Assembly: GCA_031276865.1 (NCBI GenBank)
Contig: JAISMF010000022.1
Span: forward strand, 1 to 40,943
Source of the DNA: Deltaproteobacteria bacterium
GTDB lineage: Bacteria > Desulfobacterota > Desulfarculia > Adiutricales > Adiutricaceae
DNA: 40,943 nt
Direction of reading: 5' to 3'
The notes beneath the pieces were generated by a model. It was not told where the DNA came from and did no database searches. It saw nothing but the letters and a program-made list of their open reading frames with translations. The number at the start of each line of letters is the position of its first letter. Position 1 is the stretch's first letter. Below are positions 1 through 8,455 of the stretch, in pieces. The translations under genes were made by a program, and so were the position numbers.

Positions 1-447
1 GGGCGCGGCCGCTCTCATACCGGGGGGGGGTAAAAGCGGATACGCGATTAATCTTTCCGCCGCCGAAACCCAGCGAAGGCTCAAAAGGTCCTAGAGCCGG
101 AGCGCTGTTTTCCTTCATCATGATTGATTCCGTCAACTCCCTCGTCTTCATGATTTTAACCACTTTCTCCTTGATTCAGGGCGCCCGCGGGGACGCTAAC
201 GCCAAGACGCTTAAATGGAGAGGCGCCGCAAAAAAAATAATTCCCCGCCTTAAGCGCCTTGGTTCCCGCGCCTTAGGCGTGAAAGGCTGGGCGCGGCTTT
301 TGAAAAGGATTTCCTTCGCTTTCCCGACGTCCCGCGTCTTGGGCCCGGGCCGTCCCCGAAAGCCACGTTTTAGGCGGTTTTTTCCGTTGCGGAATCCATT
401 CCTCCCGGGAAGGCGCCCTCAAAGCTTCCCAAAGGGCCCCCAGGGCG
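1..447. other. no gene recognised at left edge
   Basis: I see no convincing gene here. The only plus-strand ORF (120-494) encodes an Arg/Pro-rich product with no recognisable motif and runs into the 3' end of the rmlD-like gene on the other strand, so I treat it as chance. There is a run of ten G near position 21. The stretch may hold the downstream end or terminator of the minus-strand operon, but I found no clear hairpin with a T-run. Confidence 0.4.
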
Positions 448-1437
448 TCAGGATTTTTTCAAAACGTCCGCGAACGCTTTGTATCCCCGGATGAAGCGGG
501 AGGCGTAATGGATCCAGTGGGGGGGGTAAAGCTTGAAGTGGGAGCTGAATTTCCGGAGGGAGAGTCGGGAGTTTATCGGCCTTTTCGCCGCCCGGAAGGG
601 TTCCGGGCCTTTTCTAGGAAGGATCTTTTCCGGTTTGAGTTTAAGTTCGATTCCCTCGTCCGCGGCCTTCTGGACCAAAAAGCGCGCGAACTCCAGCCAG
701 GTGCACTCCCCGCTGGAGCTTAGATGGAAGAGTCCCCGGTAATCTTTTCCGTGATGGAGGATCCCGGCGCTTATGAAGGCCGTGAAGTCGTTTAAGAGCT
801 CCACGCTCGTCGGGGCGCCCCTCTGGGAGGCGTCCATTTCGAGAGTCTCTTTTTCCCGGGCGAGTCTGAGGACGGTGTGCGGGAAGTTGTTTCCGATGAG
901 GCCGTAGACCCAGGATGTCCTTAAAATCACGAAACGGGCCCCGGAATCCATCACCTGGAGGTCGCCCTCCAGCTTGGTCTTTCCGTAGTGGTTGAGGGGT
1001 CCCGTGGGGTCGTCCTCCTGATAGGGCGAGTCCTTGTCTCCGGAATAGACGTAATCGGTGGAATAGTGGACGAGGGCCGCGTCCCTCTCCCGGGCGAGCT
1101 TGGCTAAAAGAGCGGGCGCCCGGGCGTTCACCCGAAAGGCCTTCTCCCGGTCGCTTTCGGCCTGGTCCACTTTGGTGTAGGCCGCGGCGTTCACGATGAG
1201 TTTGAGTTTTTTCGGCGCGAGCGACCGGAGCCTCTCCTCGAAGTCGTCCGCCGCCAAGTCGAGATCGTCTCTGGTCGTCACGGTGAGCTCCCCCAAGGCG
1301 GAGAGGGGCGCGGCTAAAACCCTCCCCAGCTGCCCGCCCCCTCCCAAAAGGAGCACGGAGGGCCGGGCGATTTTAACGGGGTCGAAGCCTCTGAGCTTTC
1401 GTTCCAAGCCTTGGGGCTCCTCGGGGAGGTCGGTCAT
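448..1437 (-). CDS. rfbD: dTDP-4-dehydrorhamnose reductase-like protein (RmlD family)
   Basis: An extended short-chain dehydrogenase/reductase of 329 residues. The RmlD/RfbD family uses NAD(P)H to reduce dTDP-4-dehydro-L-rhamnose to dTDP-L-rhamnose, the last step of rhamnose donor synthesis for surface polysaccharide. A Rossmann nucleotide-binding motif (LLLGGGGQLG) lies near residues 29-38, preceded by about 25 extra residues compared with typical members. The family's YSTDYVYSG segment and the catalytic YGKTK (Tyr-x3-Lys) follow around residues 125-155, then a WVYG...GNNF segment. Other rml genes (rmlA, B, C) are not in the window, so the exact sugar substrate is inferred. The gene follows gltD by 241 bp in the same direction and could share its transcript. 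No strong ribosome binding site precedes the chosen ATG, and a start further in is possible. Confidence 0.8.
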   Translation of the reverse strand: MTDLPEEPQGLERKLRGFDPVKIARPSVLLLGGGGQLGRVLAAPLSALGELTVTTRDDLDLAADDFEERLRSLAPKKLKLIVNAAAYTKVDQAESDREKAFRVNARAPALLAKLARERDAALVHYSTDYVYSGDKDSPYQEDDPTGPLNHYGKTKLEGDLQVMDSGARFVILRTSWVYGLIGNNFPHTVLRLAREKETLEMDASQRGAPTSVELLNDFTAFISAGILHHGKDYRGLFHLSSSGECTWLEFARFLVQKAADEGIELKLKPEKILPRKGPEPFRAAKRPINSRLSLRKFSSHFKLYPPHWIHYASRFIRGYKAFADVLKKS

Positions 1438-1508
1438 GCCGGGGCGCTTTTCAAGCTTCCGGAAAAACCGGAAACGTTTTCCGGGCGCGGGCCCGGAAGT
1501 TGGAGGCG

Positions 1509-1544
1509 CCGCGCTTTTCCTTAAGGCCTGAAGGAAAAGCGCGG
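1509..1544. terminator. hairpin between gltD and rmlD, possible terminator
   Basis: A perfect 14-bp inverted repeat (CCGCGCTTTTCCTT at 1509-1522 against its complement at 1531-1544) with an 8-base loop lies between gltD and the rmlD-like gene. It has no T-run directly after it on the minus strand, so it could be a terminator, an mRNA-processing site or a stabilising stem. GTTGCGAA octamers lie next to it (1551, 1559, 1591). Confidence 0.4.
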
Positions 1545-1550
1545 GGCGAA

Positions 1551-1598
1551 GTTGCGAAGTTGCGAAGTTTTAAGGCGATGAAGTTATTAAGTTGCGAA
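1551..1598. repeat. GTTGCGAA octamer repeats
   Basis: The octamer GTTGCGAA occurs in tandem at 1551-1558 and 1559-1566 and again at 1591-1598. Related AAGTT words (GATGAAGTTATTAAG) lie between the copies. It is a short simple-sequence repeat in the gltD-rmlD intergenic region and could vary in copy number by slippage. Confidence 0.6.
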
Positions 1599-1678
1599 GC
1601 CGCCAAGCTAAAAGGGCCTTTCCCGGCCGTCCGTCGGGGGGCTTGGCCCGGGTTTTTAAGAAATCTTTCCCCTTTTCC

Positions 1679-3106
1679 TCACGGCGCCGGGGAAAGGATT
1701 TTCCCGGCGCCGTCCGGATCTCCTAGGGCGCGGTCTTCCCGGAACAGATCCCTTAAGAGCTCTTCCGCGACCCTCAAAGCGTCCGCCATGGCCCTGACCA
1801 CGAGCGAGGGTCCGGTCGCGGCGTCGCCGCAGACGTATTGGCCGGGTCCTATCCGGCCGCCGGGTCTGAAGCTTTTGAAAGATTCCGCTTGGGCGAGCTT
1901 TCCCGGCTCGGCTCCGGTGAAGCCCAAAGCCAAAAGGACGAGGTCCGCCGATTCCCGGGTTTCGCTTCCCGCTTTGGGAACGGGTTTAAATCCGCCCTTT
2001 TGATCCTCCACCCATTCCACCTCCCGAAACCTGAGGGCCCCCAGGCGGCTTTGGTCGGCGTCCCGCGGCAGAAACTCCAGGCTTTCGATGTTCCAGCGCC
2101 GGATCCCCCCCTCCTCGTGGCTAGACGAGCTGCGGAAGACTTTGGGCCACTGGGGCCAGGGATTGGAGTCGGAGCGGCTTTTGGGCGGTTCGGGGAGGAT
2201 CTCGTATTGGTGCACCTCCTTCGCCCCCTGGCGCCAGGAGGTGCCCACGCAGTCGGAGCCGGTGTCGCCTCCGCCGATGACTATCACCTTCTTCCCCAGA
2301 GCGGAGAGTTCCGCGGGAACGGCTTCGATCTCGCCGGAAACCGCCCGGTTCTGGGCGGAGAGGAAATCGGTCGCGAAAAGGATCCCTTTCAAGCCCCTCC
2401 CCGGAATGTCTAGATCCCTTTTCCTTCGGGAGCCTATGGCCAAGATCAGCGCCCGGTGCTCCCGCGAAAGGAGCCTTAGGGAGATGTCCTCGCCCGCGAG
2501 CACCCCGAAGCGGAAGCGGACCCCCTCGTCTTCCATGAGTTTGATCCGGCGGTCGATGACGCTTTTTTCCAGCTTGAAATCCGGGATGCCGTAGCGCAGG
2601 AATCCGCCGGGGCGTAGATCCTTTTCGTAGACGGTGACGGGAACGCCGGCGCGGTTGAGATAGAAGGCCGCGGAAAGTCCGGCGGGGCCGGAGCCCACGA
2701 CGCCAACGCTGAAGGGGAGCCTGAATTCCGGAACGACGGGCCGCACGAGGCCTCTTTTAAAACCCTCCTCTATGACCCGAAACTCGGTTTCCCGAATGGG
2801 CACCGGGACGTCGTTTAAGCCCTGGACGCAGGATCCCTCGCAGAGGGCCGGACATATTCGGGCGGTGAACTCCGGAAAGGGGCTGGTCTCCAGAAGCTTC
2901 GTAAGCGCCGTCTCCACGCGGCCGTTCAAAGCCTCGGTGTTGATTTCCGGAATGACGTTTTTAAGCGAGCAGCCCGCCATGTGGCAGAAGGGTACGCCGC
3001 AGTCCTGGCAGCGTTTCAGCTCCTCCCGGACGCGGCTTTCCTCCGGGGGGATCTCCACGGGCCGGAAGTCTTTGATTCTTTCCTGGACGGGTCTGTAGCT
3101 GGTCAT
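1679..3106 (-). CDS. gltD: glutamate synthase [NADPH], small (beta) subunit
   Basis: The small subunit takes electrons from NADPH through FAD and iron-sulfur clusters and passes them to GltB, which makes two glutamates from glutamine and 2-oxoglutarate. Cysteine clusters for [4Fe-4S] centres lie near the N-terminus (CQDCGVPFCHMAGC, then CPALCEGSC). An FAD-binding motif (VGVVGSGPAGLSAAF) and a second Rossmann motif for NADPH (VIVIGGGDTGSDCVG) follow, with a C-terminal VCGDAATG segment closing the FAD site. The product is about 475 residues, normal for the family. A TTG at 3121 would add five residues, but the ATG at 3106 has a better-placed GTGGA upstream, so I chose it. The gene is 190 bp downstream of gltB in the same direction, the usual operon order. 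The 3' end of the gene itself forms a GC-rich inverted repeat (about 1682-1713). Confidence 0.95.
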   Translation of the reverse strand: MTSYRPVQERIKDFRPVEIPPEESRVREELKRCQDCGVPFCHMAGCSLKNVIPEINTEALNGRVETALTKLLETSPFPEFTARICPALCEGSCVQGLNDVPVPIRETEFRVIEEGFKRGLVRPVVPEFRLPFSVGVVGSGPAGLSAAFYLNRAGVPVTVYEKDLRPGGFLRYGIPDFKLEKSVIDRRIKLMEDEGVRFRFGVLAGEDISLRLLSREHRALILAIGSRRKRDLDIPGRGLKGILFATDFLSAQNRAVSGEIEAVPAELSALGKKVIVIGGGDTGSDCVGTSWRQGAKEVHQYEILPEPPKSRSDSNPWPQWPKVFRSSSSHEEGGIRRWNIESLEFLPRDADQSRLGALRFREVEWVEDQKGGFKPVPKAGSETRESADLVLLALGFTGAEPGKLAQAESFKSFRPGGRIGPGQYVCGDAATGPSLVVRAMADALRVAEELLRDLFREDRALGDPDGAGKILSPAP

Positions 3107-3295
3107 GAAATTTTTCCACAAGGCGCTTTTTTCGGCGCCCTTATCGTCTTGTTTCCCCCGCCAAGGGGCCGGAGGCCCCTTGGCGGGAGTTTTAAAACAG
3201 GTTGATTGACGAGGTTTAAAAGAGGAGGGATTTCGGAGGCTCGAAAAAACCGGGAGTTCCGGACAATCGACGCCCGGGGGGCGGGCGGGTTTTTT

Positions 3296-6200
3296 TCAGA
3301 TTCCCAAGGCCTTCGCCTCTTCGCCGGCGAAGGGAATGGCGGAGCTCTCCTCTTCCGGAAGGGGGATGCGCCGCCGCTCCAAGGTGATGCCCCGGCGGTA
3401 CTCCAGGGGGAAGACTTTCACGAAGCGATCCCTCTCCTTGTTCCAGCCGAGGAGGATGGCGGCCGCCACGGCCGAGCCGGTGAAGTGCCGGTGCCGGGAG
3501 ATCAAGGCGAAGAGCTCCTCTTGGTCCTGCTCGTCCAAGAGATCCAGATCCACCATCTCCAAGTTGCAGTGGACGTCGAAGAAGCCGTCCGGATCGTAGA
3601 CGTAGGCCAGGCCCCCGCTCATGCCCGCGGCGAAGTTCACGCCGGTGGAGCCCAGGATCACGGCCCTTCCTCCGGTCATGTACTCGCAGCCGTGGTCGCC
3701 CACGCCCTCCACCACGGCCAGGGCGCCGGAGTTGCGCACCGCGAAGCGCTCGCCGGCCAAACCCGACATGTAGAGCTCCCCGGAGGTGGCGCCGTAGAGG
3801 GTGACGTTGCCGGCGACGGCGTTTTTGGACGGCACGAAGTCCGGATGCGAGTTTCGGGGCGGGCGGATGATGAGTTTTCCGCCGGAGAGGCCTTTACCGA
3901 CGTAGTCGTTGGCCTCGCCTTCCAGATCCAAGGTGAGCCCCCGGGCCGCGAAGGCCCCGAAGCTCTGGCCGGCGATGCCCTTGAGCTTCACGGTGATGGT
4001 GTCCGGAGGGAGTCCCAAGGGCCCCAGGCGCCGCACGACGCGGGAACTTATCTTCGCCCCCACCGTGCGGTCGGTGTTCAAGACCCGGCTCTCCACCACG
4101 ACCTTTTGGCCCCTCTCCAGGGCCGGGGCGATTCGCGGGAGCAGGCGGTCGTCCAGGGTGTTTTGGTCCCTTACGACCGCGTACTTTTTAAAGCCGAGCT
4201 CGTTTGTTTCGGGCTTGTGGAGGATGGCGGCGAAGTCCAGGCCCCTTTCGGCGATCAGGGGCGAGTCGGCCCGGGGCCGCAGCCTGTCGGAACGGCCGAT
4301 CATCTCGTCCACCGTCCGGAAGCCTAGATAGGCCATGTGCTCCCTAAGCTCCCGGGCCACGAACTTGAAGTAGTTCTCCACGTGCTCGACCTTTCCCTTG
4401 AAGCGGGCCCGGAGCAGGGGATCCTGGGTGGCCACCCCCACCGGGCAGCCGTTGGTGTGGCATTTGCGCATCATGAGGCAGCCCATGGAGATTAAAACGG
4501 CGGTCGCGAACCCGAACTCGTCCGCGCCCAAAAGGGCGGCCACGGCCACGTCGCGGCCCGTCTTCATCTGGCCGTCGCACTGAAGGCGCACCCGGGAGCG
4601 CAGATTGTTCAAAACCAGGGTCTGCTGGGTTTCGGCGAGGCCGAGCTCCCACGGGGAGCCCGCGTGGCGGATGGAGGAGAGCGGCGAGGCCCCGGTGCCG
4701 CCGTCGAAGCCGGAGATTAAAATGGACTCGGCCATGGCCTTGGCCACGCCCGCGGCGATGGTGCCCACCCCCGCCTCGGAGACCAGCTTCACGCAGACCG
4801 TGGCCTGGTCCGCGGCCTGGTGCAAATCGTAGATGAGCTGGGCGATATCCTCGATGGAGTAGATGTCGTGATGCGGCGGCGGGCTGATGAGGGTGACCCC
4901 CGGGGTGCTGTGGCGCACCCGGGCGATTTCCGTGTCCACCTTGTGTCCGGGGAGCTGTCCGCCCTCTCCGGGTTTGGCCCCCTGGGCTATCTTTATCTGC
5001 AATTCCTCGGCGTGGGCCAAATACTCGGCCGTCACCCCGAAGCGGCCGGAGGCCACCTGCTTCACCTTGGAGACGGCCGAGCGGCCGTCCGGACGGGGGA
5101 GGTAGCGGGCGGGGTCTTCCCCGCCCTCACCCGAGTTGGACCGGGCGCCCAGGGAGTTCATGGCGAGGGCCATGGTCTCGTGCGCCTCCTTGGAAAGGGA
5201 CCCGAAGGACATGGCGCCGGTCGCGAAGCGTTTGACGATGGAGGCGACCTCCTCCACCTCGGACAAATCCACCGGATCGCCCTTTTTAAACTCCAACTGC
5301 CCCCTTAAGGTGAAGGCCTTTCGGCTCTGGTCGTTTATCATCTCGGCGTACTTTTCGTAGAGGCCGTAGTCGCCCTTCCGCACCGCCTCCTGGAGGGTGG
5401 TGACCGACTCCGCCGTCCAGAGGTGCCTCGCGCCCCCTTGGCGGAGGCGGTAGCTCCCCCCCACGGGGAGGAGCCCCCGCGCGGGGTCGCCAAGGGGGGA
5501 CTTTTTCGGGATCGTCCGGTAAAAATCCGAGCCCTTCCACAGATCCACCGCCGTCTTTTCGAAGTGCCGCAGCCCCAGGCCCCCCACGCCGGAGGGGACG
5601 CCCTGGAAGTACTTGCGCATGATTTCGGGTCCGAGGCCCACGGCCTCGAAGATCCTGGCCCCCCGGTAGCCCCTTAAGGTGGAGATGCCCATTTTGCTCA
5701 TGATCTTGAGGAGGCCCTTCCGGAGCGCGTTCACGTAGTTCTCCACCGCCCGGGTGGCCGACATGGGGGCGGCCAAGGCGTCCCTTTTGGCCATGTCCGC
5801 GACCGTCTCGTAGGCGAGATAGGGGTTCACGGCCGAGGCGCCGAGGCTTAAGAGCATGGCCATGTGCGAGACCTCCAAGGCGTCGGCTATCTCGCAGACT
5901 ATCCCCACGGAGACCCGAAAGCCGGTTTCCAACAGCCGGCGGTTCACCGCCGCGACGGCCAGAGGCGAGGGCAGCGGCAGCTTGACGGGGGGGTTTAGGG
6001 CGTCCCCCCCGCCGGCGGAGCCGGCGGACTCGGACGCCGCGGCCGGCGTTCCGGCCAACCGGTCGGAGAGGATGATGATCCTGGCCCCGTTTTCGGCCGC
6101 TTTTTGGGCCTCGTCCTCCAAACGATCCAAGGCGGCCTCCATGGCGGATCCGGGCTCGGCTCCGGGGCCGGGCGGGATGAAGGTGGAGTCGAGTTTGGCC

Positions 6201-7945
6201 GCGTGGAAGTCCGCGTAAGAGAGGTCTTTCTCCAGACGCCTTAAATCCGAATTGGAGAGGAAGGGGTGGGCGAGTTTGACGAGCCGGGCCTGTCCCGGCT
6301 CCTCGGCCAGGATGTTGGGGTCGTAGCCGATGAAGGTCATCACGGACATCACCAGCTCCTCCCGGATGGGGTCGATGGGGGGGTTGGTTATCTGCGCGAA
6401 CTGTTGGCGGAAAAAGGAAAAGAGCGATCCGGGCTTATCGTCCAGGACCGCCAGGGGCACGTCCGCGCCCATGGAGCCCACGGGCTCTTGGCCGGTGGAG
6501 GCCATGGGTTTTAAAAGCACCTCGGTGTCGTCTCTGGTGTATCCCGAGAGGCTTTGCCGGAACTTTAAATCCGAGAGGCTGGTCTCGAAGTCCGAGGCCG
6601 CCGCGTAGAAGCCGGGAATGTCGATGCGGTTCTCGCTCACCCAGCGGCGGTAGGGCCTCCTGCGAGCCAGGATGCTCTTTATCTCGGTGTTCTTCATGAG
6701 GACGCCGGCTCCGGCCTCGGCCAGGATCATCTCCCCGGGCCTTAAGGATCCCTTCTCTATGATCCTTTCCGGCTCCATTTCCAAGGCGCCGGCCTCCGAC
6801 GAGAAGACGAAGAGCCCGTCCGCGGAGAGGGTGTAGCGGGCGGGCCGGAGCCCGTTGCGGTCGAGGGCGGCCGCGACCTTCAAGCCGTCGGTGACGCAGA
6901 CCGCGGCCGGGCCGTCCCAGGGCTCCATCAACCCGGCGTGGTACTCGAAGAAGCCCCTGAGGTTCGAGGACATGGGGTACTTCTTCCCCCAGGCCTGGGG
7001 AAGGAGCATGCTCAAGGAGTGCTCCAAAGACCTCCCCCCCCGGGTGAGGAATTCCAAAGTGTTGTCGAGCGAGGCGGAGTCCGAGGCGTGGGCCTCGATC
7101 AAGGGGAAGAGCTTTTTAATGTCGTCTCCGAACAAAGGCGAGCGCAGTTTGGACTCCCGGGCCGAAAGCCAGGCGCGGTTTCCTCTAATGGTGTTGATCT
7201 CCCCGTTGTGTCCCAAAAGCCGGAAAGGCTGGGCCAGCCGCCAGGAGGGGAAGGTGTTGGTGGAGTAGCGCTGGTGGATGACCGTCAAGGGGCTCTCGAT
7301 CAAGGGGTCCGTCAACTCCGGATAGAAGCCCTCCAATTGGGCCGCGTACATCATGCCCTTGTAGACGATGGTCCGGGACGATAGAGAGGGGACGTAGAAG
7401 TCGTCGAGGGAGAATCCCGCCGAAAGGGCCTTCTTCTCGACGGATTTGCGCAAGACGTAGAGGGCGCGCTCCAAGTCGTCTTGATCGATCCCCTCCTTTC
7501 CCGGCTGGTAGAAGGCCGCCTGCCACACCGAGGGGCGGTTCAGGGCGGCGTAGCGCCCGACCTTGGCGTGATCGGTGGGCACCTCCCGCCAGGCGTGGAT
7601 CCGCCAGCCTAAAAGCCCGGCCTGGTTTTCCGTGAGCTCCCGGGCCCGGGCCGCGGAGGAGGGGTCCCGGGGCAGAAAAAACATCCCCAGTCCGTAGCTC
7701 CCGTAGGGGGGGAGCCCCGCCGGGAACTCCCGGCGGAAGAACTTGTCGGGAACGCGGATGATGAGTCCGGCCCCGTCGCCGGAGTCGGCGTCGGCTCCGG
7801 CGGCCCCCCGGTGGGTGAGGTTCACCAGGAGTTTCAAGGAGTCGGCCACGAGTTCGTGGGTGGAGGCGCCGTCCAGGCGGCAGAGACAGCCGACTCCGCA
7901 GGAGTCATGCTCGTAGGCTGGATCGTAGAGGGCGATTTTTTTCAT
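3296..7945 (-). CDS. gltB: glutamate synthase, large (alpha) subunit
   Basis: A 1549-residue, full-length large subunit that hydrolyses glutamine and transfers the ammonia through an internal tunnel to 2-oxoglutarate. The class II glutamine amidotransferase domain begins at HDSCGVG, and Cys16 would be the N-terminal nucleophile after removal of a short propeptide. A central domain follows, then an FMN-binding barrel from about residue 830 to 1200 containing GEGGEDPARY and GVTLISPPPHHDIYS. The [3Fe-4S] cysteines are visible near residue 1160 (C-x5-C-x4-C in GCLMMRKCHTNGCPVG). A C-terminal GXGXG beta-helix domain carries GATSGELY and GDHGCEYMTGG. It pairs with gltD just downstream and lies behind glnN, which supplies its glutamine. 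There is no strong ribosome binding site before the ATG. A palindrome and possible promoter lie 200-250 bp upstream. Confidence 0.97.
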   Translation of the reverse strand: MKKIALYDPAYEHDSCGVGCLCRLDGASTHELVADSLKLLVNLTHRGAAGADADSGDGAGLIIRVPDKFFRREFPAGLPPYGSYGLGMFFLPRDPSSAARARELTENQAGLLGWRIHAWREVPTDHAKVGRYAALNRPSVWQAAFYQPGKEGIDQDDLERALYVLRKSVEKKALSAGFSLDDFYVPSLSSRTIVYKGMMYAAQLEGFYPELTDPLIESPLTVIHQRYSTNTFPSWRLAQPFRLLGHNGEINTIRGNRAWLSARESKLRSPLFGDDIKKLFPLIEAHASDSASLDNTLEFLTRGGRSLEHSLSMLLPQAWGKKYPMSSNLRGFFEYHAGLMEPWDGPAAVCVTDGLKVAAALDRNGLRPARYTLSADGLFVFSSEAGALEMEPERIIEKGSLRPGEMILAEAGAGVLMKNTEIKSILARRRPYRRWVSENRIDIPGFYAAASDFETSLSDLKFRQSLSGYTRDDTEVLLKPMASTGQEPVGSMGADVPLAVLDDKPGSLFSFFRQQFAQITNPPIDPIREELVMSVMTFIGYDPNILAEEPGQARLVKLAHPFLSNSDLRRLEKDLSYADFHAAKLDSTFIPPGPGAEPGSAMEAALDRLEDEAQKAAENGARIIILSDRLAGTPAAASESAGSAGGGDALNPPVKLPLPSPLAVAAVNRRLLETGFRVSVGIVCEIADALEVSHMAMLLSLGASAVNPYLAYETVADMAKRDALAAPMSATRAVENYVNALRKGLLKIMSKMGISTLRGYRGARIFEAVGLGPEIMRKYFQGVPSGVGGLGLRHFEKTAVDLWKGSDFYRTIPKKSPLGDPARGLLPVGGSYRLRQGGARHLWTAESVTTLQEAVRKGDYGLYEKYAEMINDQSRKAFTLRGQLEFKKGDPVDLSEVEEVASIVKRFATGAMSFGSLSKEAHETMALAMNSLGARSNSGEGGEDPARYLPRPDGRSAVSKVKQVASGRFGVTAEYLAHAEELQIKIAQGAKPGEGGQLPGHKVDTEIARVRHSTPGVTLISPPPHHDIYSIEDIAQLIYDLHQAADQATVCVKLVSEAGVGTIAAGVAKAMAESILISGFDGGTGASPLSSIRHAGSPWELGLAETQQTLVLNNLRSRVRLQCDGQMKTGRDVAVAALLGADEFGFATAVLISMGCLMMRKCHTNGCPVGVATQDPLLRARFKGKVEHVENYFKFVARELREHMAYLGFRTVDEMIGRSDRLRPRADSPLIAERGLDFAAILHKPETNELGFKKYAVVRDQNTLDDRLLPRIAPALERGQKVVVESRVLNTDRTVGAKISSRVVRRLGPLGLPPDTITVKLKGIAGQSFGAFAARGLTLDLEGEANDYVGKGLSGGKLIIRPPRNSHPDFVPSKNAVAGNVTLYGATSGELYMSGLAGERFAVRNSGALAVVEGVGDHGCEYMTGGRAVILGSTGVNFAAGMSGGLAYVYDPDGFFDVHCNLEMVDLDLLDEQDQEELFALISRHRHFTGSAVAAAILLGWNKERDRFVKVFPLEYRRGITLERRRIPLPEEESSAIPFAGEEAKALGI

Positions 7946-8173
7946 GGCGGAACCGGGTTAGGCGCGAGATGGGCGCCGCGAAGCCCGGGGCGGCGCCCCG
8001 GGGCGGCCCTTCGCGAAAGGAGGGGCGGGGGAAGGCTGAAAGAGGCGGGGTCCGCCGGAAAGGCCGAAAAACGGCCGGAAGCGGATCCGGAGATCCCCGT
8101 CCGGAACCAAAAGCGGTTTCGGGGATCCGGGAGGGGGGAACTCGATTTTAGCGGATTTTAACCCATTTTAGGA

Positions 8174-8190
8174 AATAATAACAAATTATT
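8174..8190. promoter_or_regulatory. AATAAT-N5-ATTATT palindrome at candidate gltB promoter
   Basis: A perfect 6+6 bp palindrome with a 5-base spacer lies in the only AT-rich stretch upstream of gltB. On the minus strand the same stretch contains TTGTTA, 17 bases, then TTAAAA, a weak sigma70-like arrangement partly inside the palindrome. An operator overlapping a promoter for gltBD is a reasonable but unproven reading. Confidence 0.3.
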
Positions 8191-8204
8191 GACGAATCCG
8201 CCAC

Positions 8205-8248
8205 AAAAAACGGCCCCTCCTTTTCGGGCCCCGCGAAAAGGGGGGCCG
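8205..8248 (-). terminator. intrinsic terminator, second after glnN
   Basis: On the minus strand a long, slightly imperfect stem (8211-8226 against 8234-8248, closing with CGGCC/GGCCG) is followed directly by six T. It has the form of a Rho-independent terminator for transcripts arriving from glnN. Confidence 0.65.
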
Positions 8249-8351
8249 TCAAGGACCGGGGGCGCCGCGCCTTCCCCATAAGGATCCGGGGAGGGGGCGG
8301 GGAGGGGCGGAACGCCGGAAGGGAGGCCCCGAGGGCGGGGGAAACGGAGGG

Positions 8352-8397
8352 AAAAAAAGCCGGCGGAGTTTCTTCCCTGGGGGATTCCTCCGCCGGC
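8352..8397 (-). terminator. intrinsic terminator, first with T-run after glnN
   Basis: On the minus strand GCCGGCGGAG (8388-8397 side) pairs perfectly with CTCCGCCGGC (8359-8368 side) over a 19-base loop and is followed by seven T (A-run at 8352-8358 on the plus strand). This fits a Rho-independent terminator about 60 bp after the glnN stop codon. Confidence 0.75.
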
Positions 8398-8415
8398 TTG
8401 AGCCGGAATCATCCG

Positions 8416-8453
8416 GAGCGGGGAGGGGCCGGGCGGCCGGCCCCTCCCCGCTC
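8416..8453. repeat. 17-bp perfect GC hairpin abutting glnN stop codon
   Basis: A perfect 17-bp inverted repeat (8416-8432 and 8437-8453) with a 4-base loop begins two bases after the glnN stop codon. It has no T-run of its own. It may protect the 3' end of the glnN mRNA or work together with the two terminators further downstream. Confidence 0.7.
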
Positions 8454-8455
8454 TT

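Larger units (their letters stand above)
7946..8455. other. glnN-gltB intergenic region (510 bp)
   Basis: Non-coding region between the end of glnN and the start of gltB, both on the minus strand. Reading toward gltB it holds three GC hairpins that could end glnN transcription, then an AT-rich segment with a palindrome, and then about 200 bp of GC-rich leader before the gltB start codon. The long gltB leader could carry regulation, but I recognise no known riboswitch in it. Confidence 0.5.

Noticed and set aside
120..494. 124-residue plus-strand ORF at the left edge
   Set aside because: Low-complexity basic protein, no ribosome binding site, overlaps the end of the rmlD-like gene; likely chance.
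3206..4327. 373-residue plus-strand ORF
   Set aside because: Lies antisense to gltB, whose protein is strongly conserved. Composition (Gly, Val, His, Glu-rich) is that of a reversed GC-rich gene, and no motif is present.
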